DNA from: an uncultured Collinsella sp.
GTDB taxonomy: Bacteria; Actinomycetota; Coriobacteriia; Coriobacteriales; Coriobacteriaceae
Assembly: GCA_958431945.1 (NCBI GenBank)
Contig: CAUASQ010000104.1
Coordinates: forward strand, 1 to 5,740
Direction of reading: 5' to 3'
Length of the DNA: 5,740 bases
Shown: positions 1 through 5,458 of the stretch, in pieces
How positions within the stretch are numbered: position 1 is the stretch's first letter
How the letters are laid out: the number at the start of each line of letters is the position of its first letter
Translations under genes and position numbers: made by a program
The notes under the pieces: model-generated
Database searches by the model: none
What the model saw: the letters and a program-made list of their open reading frames with translations, nothing else
Told to the model about the DNA's origin: nothing

Positions 1-151
1 CGATGTCGCTGTAGTGCTTCTTGGGGATCACGAGCGTGTGGACCGGCGCCTGGGGATTGAGGTCGTCGAAGGCGATGACTTGGTCGTCCTCGTAAACGAC
101 GGTCGAGGGGATCTCGTGGTTAGCAATTTTGCAGAAGATGCAATCACACAT
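1..151 (-). CDS. hinT: HIT family protein (HinT-like), N-terminal part only
   Basis: This is the first 50 codons of a histidine-triad protein; the rest lies beyond the left edge. The visible part has the HinT/PKCI pattern: an N-terminal CIFCKI with Cys at residues 2, 4 and 7 (zinc-binding in several family members), EIPSTVVYEDD, then AFDDLNPQAPVHTLVIPKKH. Family members hydrolyse nucleoside phosphoramidates and related nucleotide conjugates in the cytoplasm. The HxHxH catalytic triad lies near the C-terminus and is not visible, so activity cannot be judged. The ATG start has a good Shine-Dalgarno sequence, GAGAAAGGA, at about 160-168. Upstream, about 25 bases from the start, ends a large palindrome that separates it from xseB. 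I see no convincing promoter between them, so it may be read from xseB or from a promoter I missed. Family assignment is confident; the exact subfamily is inferred. Confidence 0.93.
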   Translation of the reverse strand, partial: MCDCIFCKIANHEIPSTVVYEDDQVIAFDDLNPQAPVHTLVIPKKHYSDI

Positions 152-176
152 GGTTGGTTCCTTTCTCACAGACCAA

Positions 177-285
177 GGTAGTCTTTTTGGGACGGGGCTT
201 TTTTGACTACTTTTTCGCAAGCGCAAACACTCGGCAAGCCGTCGCGCAAGGGTAGTCAAAAAAGTCCCGTCCCAAAAAGACTACC
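177..285. repeat. Long near-perfect inverted repeat (34-bp arms)
   Basis: Arms 177-210 and 252-285 are complementary over all 34 positions except a G/T at 197/265. Pairing can extend inward to 218/244 with two further wobbles and one mismatch, leaving a loop of about 25 bases. The arms contain T5/A5 and T6/A6 runs around a GGGACGGG core. The sequence CCAA lies directly outside both ends (173-176 and 286-289). It sits between xseB and the HIT gene. It could terminate xseB transcription, but no U-run follows the stem in either direction. Arm length and the flanking direct repeat also suit a small non-autonomous element or a dispersed intergenic repeat. The structure is seen directly; its nature is inferred. 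Confidence 0.9.
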
Positions 286-306
286 CCAAAGTAGGCTGCG
301 AGGTAG

Positions 307-573
307 TTAGAACGAGAGGTTGTCGTCCGTGTTGGCGGCTTCGCCGTCGGCGAGCACGTCGTTGCCGTCGACGTCCTTAAGGAGCACCGAGACCTTCTGC
401 TCGGCATCGGACAGGCGGGTGCGCAGGCTCTTAAGAAGCTCGACGCCGCGGGTATAGCTCTCGAGCGACTCCTCGAGCTCCATATCGCCCGACTCCAAGC
501 TGCGGATGATGAGCTCCAGCTCCTGCGAGGCCTGCTTGTACGTAAGCTGCTCGACCGGGGTCTTCTCTGCCAT
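307..573 (-). CDS. xseB: Exodeoxyribonuclease VII small subunit
   Basis: This 88-residue protein is the small subunit of exonuclease VII, which joins several copies to one XseA to form the enzyme that degrades single-stranded DNA to acid-soluble oligonucleotides. The family pattern is clear. Residues 11-30 read TYKQASQELELIIRSLESGD and are followed by MELEESLESYTRGVELL and LRTRLSDAEQKV, which make the two-helix coiled hairpin. The last ~20 residues are an acidic, Asp/Asn-rich tail. Length is slightly above the usual 70-80. The ATG is preceded by AGGAAAGGAAA (about 580-590), a strong ribosome site. It lies 42 bases after xseA on the same strand with no terminator between, so the two subunits are almost certainly co-transcribed. 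A long palindrome follows its stop codon. Confidence 0.96.
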   Translation of the reverse strand: MAEKTPVEQLTYKQASQELELIIRSLESGDMELEESLESYTRGVELLKSLRTRLSDAEQKVSVLLKDVDGNDVLADGEAANTDDNLSF

Positions 574-615
574 ATCTGTTTCCTTTCCTAAGGGTCTATC
601 ACTGTGAAACGCGGC

Positions 616-2094
616 CTACTCGACCGCATTGACGGTTGCCGACACGTTGCCGTCCGCCATGCGCACGCGGATGGCGTCGCCCGGCTTAAAGGTCTTGGCG
701 CTCGTAGCCACATCATCATCGCTGTACGCTATGGAGTAACCGCGGGCAAGCACCTTGAGCGGCGACAAGGCATCGAGCGAGGCTGCCGCACGGCCCAGGT
801 CGGATGCGGGTTTGCTGAGCATCGTACGTCCCTGATGCTCCAGACGGGAACTCGCGAGCGTGATCGCATGGCGCTTGCCATCGAGCCCCGAGGTGCTTGC
901 GATCAAGCGCTCGGGCAGACGCTCGAAGTTGGAGCGGAAGGCCCCAACCGAACGCGTTATGGCGCCGGACAGACGATCGGCCGTCAGGGCAAGCTCGGAC
1001 TCGCGGCGCTCGACCATAAACGTTGGGTCGTTGAGGCACGGGCGGCGCGCGGCTGCATCGAGCGCGTCGCCCAGTCGAGCCGTATAGGTGTCCCAGGCGC
1101 GGCGACCGCGCTGATCGAGCATCTCCAGGTCGACCTGATCCGACCCAATCATCGAAGCCATCGCGGCGCCCAGACGCTGATGGCGCGTCTCGAGCACGTC
1201 GGCCAACTCCGTCATAGCCGGCGCCACCGATTCTGCCGCCGCCGTTGGCGTGGAGGCGCGGCGGTCGCTCACCATGTCGCAAATCGAGGTATCGGGCTCA
1301 TGCCCAATGCCCGTCACCACGGGCACGGGACAGGCCGCCACCGCACGGGCAAGCCCTTCGTCGTTAAAGGTCATAAGGTCTTCGAAGGAACCGCCGCCGC
1401 GCACCAGCAAAATGCAATCGGGCGCCGGCGTAATGGCGGCGGCGCGGCGCAAGCCCTCGATGAGCTCGGCGGGCGCACCCTCGCCTTGAACCTTGGCCCC
1501 CACGCAGACGAGCTCGACGAGCGGGTTGCGACGGCGCAGCGTACGCTTGACGTCGTCGATTACGGCGCCCGAAAGCGAGGTGACGACCGCCACACGCGAG
1601 CAAAACACCGGAATGCGACGTTTGCGAGCCTCGTCCATCAGGCCCTCGCGACGCAGCTTTTCGGCCAACTGAGCCACCTGCTGACGCAGCAAGCCCTCCC
1701 CCGCCAGCGAGAACGAGCGGGCGACGAAGCTCATGCGACCCGTAGGCTTGTAGAGATTGAAACTGCCCCTAAAGCTCACCTGCATGCCATCGCGCAAATC
1801 GAAGGTGCGCTTGAGATAGGCGCCCTTCCAGATGATGCAGTCGACGGCCGCCGAGTCGTCCTTGATTTGGAAGTAGCAGTGGCCGCTTCGGGCATTGGGA
1901 CCGCGGAAACCAGTGACCTCACCCAAAACGCTCAGCTGCGGAATGGCATCGAGCGCGCCGGCGGCGATCTCCACCGCTTGGCTCACGCTGAGCTCTTTGC
2001 GCTCCTGCTCGTCCGATCCGTCGAACTCGGCGGAAACGGCATTGCCGGTTAGATTCCAGCCTGCCACGCAGTCCCCTTTCGTCATCGTGCACAT
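616..2094 (-). CDS. xseA: Exodeoxyribonuclease VII large subunit
   Basis: This is the catalytic subunit of exonuclease VII, an ATP-independent, metal-independent nuclease cutting single-stranded DNA from both ends in repair and recombination. In the 492-residue form an OB-fold domain spans about 35-133 (ELSVSQAVEIAAGALDAIPQ, LGEVTGFRG, GHCYFQIKDD). The catalytic domain runs from about 140 to 485. Its hallmark stretches are VAVVTSLSGAVIDDV (168-182), RGGGSFEDLMTFNDE (232-246), GIGHEPD (262-268), DRRASTPTAAAE (277-288) and LARGYSI (449-455). The central part, about 295-440, is helical and variable, as usual. The start is uncertain. ATG 2094 has GGAG only three bases away; an in-frame ATG lies at 2085; a GTG at 2067 has AAAGGGG at a better distance. 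The conserved part begins near residue 35, so none of these affects function. A long ORF on the opposite strand is a shadow of this gene. Confidence 0.96.
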   Translation of the reverse strand: MCTMTKGDCVAGWNLTGNAVSAEFDGSDEQERKELSVSQAVEIAAGALDAIPQLSVLGEVTGFRGPNARSGHCYFQIKDDSAAVDCIIWKGAYLKRTFDLRDGMQVSFRGSFNLYKPTGRMSFVARSFSLAGEGLLRQQVAQLAEKLRREGLMDEARKRRIPVFCSRVAVVTSLSGAVIDDVKRTLRRRNPLVELVCVGAKVQGEGAPAELIEGLRRAAAITPAPDCILLVRGGGSFEDLMTFNDEGLARAVAACPVPVVTGIGHEPDTSICDMVSDRRASTPTAAAESVAPAMTELADVLETRHQRLGAAMASMIGSDQVDLEMLDQRGRRAWDTYTARLGDALDAAARRPCLNDPTFMVERRESELALTADRLSGAITRSVGAFRSNFERLPERLIASTSGLDGKRHAITLASSRLEHQGRTMLSKPASDLGRAAASLDALSPLKVLARGYSIAYSDDDVATSAKTFKPGDAIRVRMADGNVSATVNAVE

Positions 2095-2136
2095 GGGCTC
2101 CGGCCCTGCGCTAATTCAAGTCCAACACATAGTACA

Positions 2137-2166
2137 GCGCCGCGGGGACACAAATCCCCACGGCGC
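2137..2166 (-). terminator. Hairpin after yugP, probable terminator
   Basis: Arms 2137-2148 and 2155-2166 pair over 12 positions (GCGCCG and GGGGA blocks) with a six-base loop. The single imperfect pair, 2143/2160, is a G-U wobble only in the minus-strand RNA and a C-A mismatch in the plus-strand RNA, which favours action on minus-strand transcripts. It starts 16 bases past the yugP stop codon. The sequence after the stem is U-poor, so termination may be partial, and some yugP transcripts could read into xseA. Confidence 0.6.
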
Positions 2167-2182
2167 CCGTCGGTCCCATTTG

Positions 2183-2887
2183 TTATCGGTTGGAGTTTCT
2201 GTTGTAGCGAGCCATAAGGTAGAGCAGCTGAATAATCGAGGTGAGCGCCGCGGCCACGTAGGTGAGCGCGGCTGCCGTCAACACCTTCTTGGCACCGTTG
2301 ACCTGCTTGGAACTCATGCCCGACTGCTCGATATACGCCACGGCGCGGCGACTGGCATCGATCTCGACCGGCAGCGTAACCAGCTGGAACAGCACACTAA
2401 ACGAGAAGAAGACCAGCGCGAGGGTCGTGAGTCCCGCGATGTTCATGAACAAGCCCATGAGCAGCACGATCGTCCAGGTGTTCTGGGTAAAGTTGACGAC
2501 GGGAACCAAAGCGGTACGTACCTTCATCATGGCATAGCCGCTTTGGCGCTGGGCGGCATGGCCCGCCTCGTGACAGGCGACGGCAACGCTTGCGACCGAC
2601 CCACCCGAGCGGTTGGCATCCGACAGATACAGGTTGTTGTCCTGCGGGTTGTAATGATCGGTGAGCTCGCCGGCAACGCCCTTGATACCCACGGCGTTGC
2701 AACCGTTGGCATCGAGCATGCGACGAGCGACCGTGGCACCCGTGTCGCCGTCCGAGCGCACCTTAGACCACGTCTTATACGTCGAGTTGATATAGCTCTG
2801 CGCGGCAAGGCCAAGCACCGTGCAGACAAGAACAACCAGCAGGTACAGCGGGTCAATGCCAAAGCCGTATCCATAGTAATAAGGCAT
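2183..2887 (-). CDS. yugP: YugP-type membrane zinc metallopeptidase
   Basis: This 234-residue protein belongs to the neutral zinc metallopeptidase family typified by Bacillus YugP (Pfam Zn_peptidase_2). The zinc site HEAGH is at residues 106-110, within VACHEAGHAAQ. The third ligand is probably Glu175 in LPVEIDASRRA, a stretch typical of the family. The upstream LTDHYNPQDNNLYLS (75-89) is also a family signature. Hydrophobic segments at about 12-32, 137-158, 156-172 and 204-226 make it an integral membrane protein. The N-terminus is rich in Tyr and Gly (MPYYYGYGFG), as often seen in this family. Substrates are not known for most members; a role in membrane protein quality control is only inferred. 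The ATG has a strong GGAGG seven bases upstream. It appears to be its own transcription unit, with a candidate promoter upstream and a hairpin after the stop. Confidence 0.93.
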   Translation of the reverse strand: MPYYYGYGFGIDPLYLLVVLVCTVLGLAAQSYINSTYKTWSKVRSDGDTGATVARRMLDANGCNAVGIKGVAGELTDHYNPQDNNLYLSDANRSGGSVASVAVACHEAGHAAQRQSGYAMMKVRTALVPVVNFTQNTWTIVLLMGLFMNIAGLTTLALVFFSFSVLFQLVTLPVEIDASRRAVAYIEQSGMSSKQVNGAKKVLTAAALTYVAAALTSIIQLLYLMARYNRNSNR

Positions 2888-2922
2888 GCGAATTCCTCCG
2901 AATCGAGTTACACGTTGGAGGC

Positions 2923-2953
2923 ATTCTACCCATTCGACTGACTAGCAAATCAA
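2923..2953 (-). promoter_or_regulatory. Candidate promoter for yugP
   Basis: On the minus strand a TAGAAT (2923-2928) lies about 36 bases before the yugP start. A TTGATT (2948-2953) lies 19 bases further upstream. The -10 match is good, but the spacer is longer than the usual 17 and the -35 match is partial. The long palindrome and hairpin after rnd lie just upstream, which makes a separate promoter here sensible. Weak call. Confidence 0.35.
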
Positions 2954-2979
2954 CATCGATGTTTTGGCAATGTCAGCGA

Positions 2980-3077
2980 AAACGGCCGAGAACGAGCAAG
3001 GTGACGTGAAAGAGAAGCGACGCGTACTTTGGTACGCGAGCGACGATTGAACGTCAGATTGCCGCTCTCGGCCGTTT
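2980..3077. repeat. 98-bp imperfect palindrome between rnd and yugP
   Basis: The outer arms 2980-2991 and 3066-3077 pair perfectly over 12 bp (AAACGGCCGAGA), with two more pairs (2993-2994 with 3063-3064) across one mismatch. Further pairs follow: GCAA 2996-2999 with TTGC 3059-3062 (an alternative register that competes for 3061-3062), GACGT 3003-3007 with ACGTC 3051-3055, and a central hairpin CGCGTAC 3021-3027 with GTACGCG 3032-3038 around TTTG. The short sequence CAGCG lies one base outside each end (2974-2978 and 3079-3083). On the minus strand the stem ends in TTTT, so it could help terminate rnd. The graded complementarity over nearly 100 bases also fits a dispersed intergenic repeat or a structured RNA. 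Confidence 0.8.
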
Positions 3078-3090
3078 GCAGCGTCGAGCT

Positions 3091-3118
3091 GTTACGCGGT
3101 TTGGTAAAACCGCGTAAC
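3091..3118. terminator. Perfect 12-bp hairpin just after rnd
   Basis: Arms 3091-3102 and 3107-3118 are perfectly complementary (GTTACGCGGTTT) around a four-base loop. The hairpin begins 7 bases past the rnd stop codon. No U-run follows on either strand, so it is not a textbook intrinsic terminator. It may instead stabilise the 3' end of the rnd message or act together with the adjacent palindrome. Confidence 0.55.
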
Positions 3119-3125
3119 CATATAC

Positions 3126-4259
3126 CTATAACAGTTCAATCTTTCCGTCCTTCACGGTGAGCCCCATATTGCCGGAAAGCAGATCGTCCAGACGCGAACC
3201 CACGAGCTCAAAGCGCCAGCCTTCGCGCAGGGGGCTCTGCTCGGGATGCTCAATATAGTCGGCCAGGTCATCGCGCGAGGCAATGACCGAGGTCGCCACG
3301 CCCGAGCGCTCGGCAACCAGGCGAATGAGCGCATACATCAGGTCCGTCACGCTCTCAAGCTCCGGCGAGATCTGGCGATGCCCGCGCACCATGAGCGGCA
3401 GGCGATCGTGCGGGCAGCTCGCACCGCGCTTGATGGCCATGAGCGCGCCGTCCACGTCGCGCTCCCCCAGCTGATCGGTACCGCGGATGCTACGGAACTC
3501 CTCAACGCGCACGGGATTGCGCTTGACGAGCGCCAGCAGCGTATCGTCGGACATGACCCACTTGCGCGGGATGTTGCGGCGCTCGGCGCGGTCCTCGCGC
3601 CAGGCGGCGAGCTCGCGCGCGATGCCCAACTGGTGACGGCTGCACGAGTTGATGCGCTTGACCTTGCGGAATGCCTCATGGCGGTCGGCGCGGTAGTGCG
3701 ACTCGTCGGCCAGCGGGCGCAGCTCGTCGAGCACCCAATCCTCACGGCCCAGCTCGCGTAGGCGGCTCATCATCTCGGTATAGGCAACGATCAGGTACTT
3801 GACGTCATCAATCGCGTACTCGATCTGTTTGTCGGTCAGCGGGCGGCGCGACCAATCGGTCAGCGACTCGGTCTTGGGCAATGAGACGCCGCAAAACGTC
3901 TGCACGAGCGCGCCGTAGGAAATCTGCTGGCGCTCGCCCAAAAAGGCGGCGGCCACCTGCGTGTCAAAAATGGGACGCGGCAGCACGCCCACGGTATGGA
4001 GCATAACCTCCATATCCTGCGAGCAGGCGTGGAAGACCTTGGTCACGCTCTCATCGCCCATAAGCTCGGCGAGCGGCGACAGGTCGTCGATCACCAGAGG
4101 ATCGACCGCGACGCTCTCGGCAGGGGTGGCAATCTGGACCAAGCACAGGCGCGGGTGGAACGTGCGCTCGCGCAAAAACTCGGTATCGACGGCAATCGCG
4201 TCGAACTCACGAGCGCGCTGGCAAAAGTCGAGCAGAGCCTGATGTGTGGAAATGTACAT
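3126..4259 (-). CDS. rnd: Ribonuclease D (DEDDy 3'-5' exonuclease with HRDC domain)
   Basis: This is a 377-residue RNase D, a metal-dependent 3'-5' exoribonuclease known for trimming the 3' ends of tRNA precursors and other stable RNAs in the cytoplasm. Numbering from the ATG at 4259, motif I is AVDTEFLRE with Asp25 and Glu27. Motif II is FHACSQDMEVM with Asp82. Motif III is EYAIDDVKYL with Tyr148 and Asp152, so all DEDDy residues are present. An HRDC domain covers about 208-290 (RHQLGIARELAAWREDRAE and WVMSDDTLLALVKRNP). The C-terminal ~75 residues are less conserved. An in-frame GTG at 4295 would add 12 residues, but it has no ribosome site. The ATG gives the usual length and the usual N-terminus, although its own site (GGG five bases away) is weak. 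It is transcribed divergently from the lipid kinase. Confidence 0.94.
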   Translation of the reverse strand: MYISTHQALLDFCQRAREFDAIAVDTEFLRERTFHPRLCLVQIATPAESVAVDPLVIDDLSPLAELMGDESVTKVFHACSQDMEVMLHTVGVLPRPIFDTQVAAAFLGERQQISYGALVQTFCGVSLPKTESLTDWSRRPLTDKQIEYAIDDVKYLIVAYTEMMSRLRELGREDWVLDELRPLADESHYRADRHEAFRKVKRINSCSRHQLGIARELAAWREDRAERRNIPRKWVMSDDTLLALVKRNPVRVEEFRSIRGTDQLGERDVDGALMAIKRGASCPHDRLPLMVRGHRQISPELESVTDLMYALIRLVAERSGVATSVIASRDDLADYIEHPEQSPLREGWRFELVGSRLDDLLSGNMGLTVKDGKIELL

Positions 4260-4295
4260 ATCAACCCATCGAATAAGGTTAGGCCCGAAAAACAC

Positions 4296-4357
4296 GGGTA
4301 GGATATCGGCATTGCCCTACAACTATACTCGGTTAGTCACAGAACGGGAACGTAAGT
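4296..4357. promoter_or_regulatory. Divergent promoter region between rnd and the lipid kinase
   Basis: The near-palindromic ACTATACT at 4322-4329 supplies a good -10 on both strands: TATACT (4324-4329) for the plus-strand kinase and TATAGT (4327-4322 read on minus) for rnd. For the kinase, this would leave a leader of about 22 bases. For rnd, transcription would start near 4314, giving about 55 leader bases before the ATG. No clear -35 is seen on the plus strand; TTCCCG (minus, 4350-4345) is a partial match at 17 bases. The overlap means the two promoters would compete if both are real. Confidence 0.4.
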
Positions 4358-5275
4358 ATGCGCTGCCTTATCATCCACAACCCGGCATCGGGCCCCAGCT
4401 CAGATGAAATCTACGCGTTCACGCACGCCCTCGCGCAGGGTGGCGACGAGGTCGTGATGCGTTTTATCGGCGATGGCATGGAACCCGAGGACGCCGTGGC
4501 GGACGTGCGCGAGTTTGATCGCGTGGTGATTTCGGGCGGCGACGGCACCGTCTCCAACGTGCTCGACCAAATGCGCGGATGCGGCGTCCCCACGCTCGTC
4601 TTCCCCTCCGGCACGGCCTGCCTGTTCTTTAACAACATCGGCAATGCCCCCGAGGCCGCGGCGCTCGCCAAGGCCTGCCGCGTCGGCCGCACGGTCAAGG
4701 CGGATATGGGCGAGCTCTTTTGGCTTGACGAGAACGGCAACGAAAAGCGCCACGGCTTCATCATCATCGCCGGATCGGGCTACGATGCCGAGATCATGAT
4801 GAAGGCCGCCCCCACCAAAAACGACATCGGCGAGATCGCCTATTTCCTGTCGGCGCTCGCCACACCCAACCCCACGGTGGCGCACTTTACGATTGAGCAT
4901 GACGGCATTGTTGAGGAGCTCGATGGCATCTGCTGCATGGCCGGCAACACCTCGGTCATTCAAAACGACATCAACCTGTTCCCCGATTGCCGCATGAACG
5001 ACGGCATGGTCGACATCGCGGTCATCGAGCCCGTAAAAACCGTCCAGCTCCTGCCCACGGTGATCACCGCCGCACTCGACCCCGCCGGCAAGGTGCTCGG
5101 CCGCCCGCAGTTCAAGATCATCCAGACCAAAGAAGCCAAGATCACCTGCACGCCGTCGCTTGGCATGCAGTTCGATGGCGAGATCATCTCCAGCAACTCG
5201 GGCGTCTTTGGTGCCCGCGCACTTCCGCAATGCCTCGACCTCATCGTCGACGAATTCTCCCCGCTCGGAAAATAG
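4358..5275 (+). CDS. Diacylglycerol kinase family lipid kinase
   Basis: This 305-residue protein belongs to the DgkB/YegS family of ATP-dependent lipid kinases, which act at the cytoplasmic face of the membrane on diacylglycerol or related lipids. The N-terminal catalytic domain (about 1-130) shows IIHNPASG (5-12), the nucleotide-binding ISGGDGTVSNVLDQM (58-72) and FPSGTACLFFNN (82-93). The C-terminal beta domain (about 131-300) has AGSGYDAEIM (138-147), MNDGMVDIAVIEP (213-225) and MQFDGE (270-275). Length and domain order are normal. One difference is that the usual GTxND or GTxNL loop reads GTACL, so the conserved Asn is missing. No membrane span is evident, as expected. The ATG has a modest GGGA about nine bases away. 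It heads a two-gene unit with a small membrane peptide. The lipid substrate cannot be told from sequence. Confidence 0.92.
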   Translation: MRCLIIHNPASGPSSDEIYAFTHALAQGGDEVVMRFIGDGMEPEDAVADVREFDRVVISGGDGTVSNVLDQMRGCGVPTLVFPSGTACLFFNNIGNAPEAAALAKACRVGRTVKADMGELFWLDENGNEKRHGFIIIAGSGYDAEIMMKAAPTKNDIGEIAYFLSALATPNPTVAHFTIEHDGIVEELDGICCMAGNTSVIQNDINLFPDCRMNDGMVDIAVIEPVKTVQLLPTVITAALDPAGKVLGRPQFKIIQTKEAKITCTPSLGMQFDGEIISSNSGVFGARALPQCLDLIVDEFSPLGK

Positions 5276-5284
5276 GAGGACCCC

Positions 5285-5377
5285 ATGAACGACAACCCCC
5301 TGATTGGCTTTATCGTCATCGTCTTGGCCATGCTCGTCGGCTATGCGATTAACGTAATCCACCGCCGGAAGAAGTAA
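5285..5377 (+). CDS. 30-residue single-span membrane peptide
   Basis: This short ORF encodes 30 residues: a polar start (MNDNP), a hydrophobic stretch at about 6-25 (LIGFIVIVLAMLVGYAINVI) and a basic end (HRRKK). The charge pattern predicts a single membrane helix with its C-terminus in the cytoplasm. It begins nine bases after the lipid kinase stop. Its Shine-Dalgarno AGGAGGA (5274-5280) overlaps that stop codon TAG (5273-5275), a layout typical of translational coupling. A strong terminator follows about 36 bases after its stop, so the two genes form a closed unit. I do not recognise the peptide. It might anchor, recruit or regulate the kinase at the membrane, but that is inference from position only. 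The strong ribosome site and the exact fit between gene and terminator argue that it is real. Confidence 0.78.
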   Translation: MNDNPLIGFIVIVLAMLVGYAINVIHRRKK

Positions 5378-5412
5378 TTCCACACTGGTATGATATTCAT
5401 CCAATCATCGTC

Positions 5413-5458
5413 TCCCCCGTTGTTTATGCATTTGCCAAACAGCGGGGGATTTTTCTTT
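5413..5458 (+). terminator. Intrinsic terminator of the kinase/small-peptide unit
   Basis: Arms 5413-5425 and 5437-5449 pair over 13 bp (CCCCCG with CGGGGG at the base, then TTGTTT with AAACAG), with one G-U wobble at 5420/5442. The loop is 11 bases. The run TTTTTCTTT follows at once at 5450-5458. The orientation fits termination of plus-strand transcripts from the kinase unit. Confidence 0.92.

Noticed and set aside
177..285. Reading the long palindrome as a CRISPR repeat or a toxin-antitoxin RNA
   Set aside because: There is only one copy and no spacer series, and no adjacent cas-like or small toxin gene is visible in the window.
207..407. 66-codon open frame on the minus strand over the long palindrome
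   Set aside because: It overlaps xseB in another frame and then runs through the inverted repeat. The Ser/Thr/Arg-rich first part is a shadow of xseB.
604..2052. 482-codon open frame on the plus strand opposite xseA
   Set aside because: It lies entirely antisense to a clear exonuclease VII large subunit. Its product is rich in His, Arg and Ala with no domain pattern, as expected for a shadow frame in GC-rich DNA, and its ATG has no ribosome site.
1895..2941. 348-codon open frame on the plus strand across the xseA start and opposite yugP
   Set aside because: It runs antisense through parts of two well-supported genes and the terminator hairpin between them. Composition is low-complexity and no family is recognisable.
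4260..4295. Upstream GTG start for rnd giving 12 extra residues
   Set aside because: There is no Shine-Dalgarno before the GTG. The shorter form matches the usual RNase D N-terminus and length.
4400..5404. 334-codon open frame on the minus strand opposite the lipid kinase
   Set aside because: It is antisense to the full kinase gene and also covers the small membrane peptide. The product is Asp/His/Val-biased without any motif.
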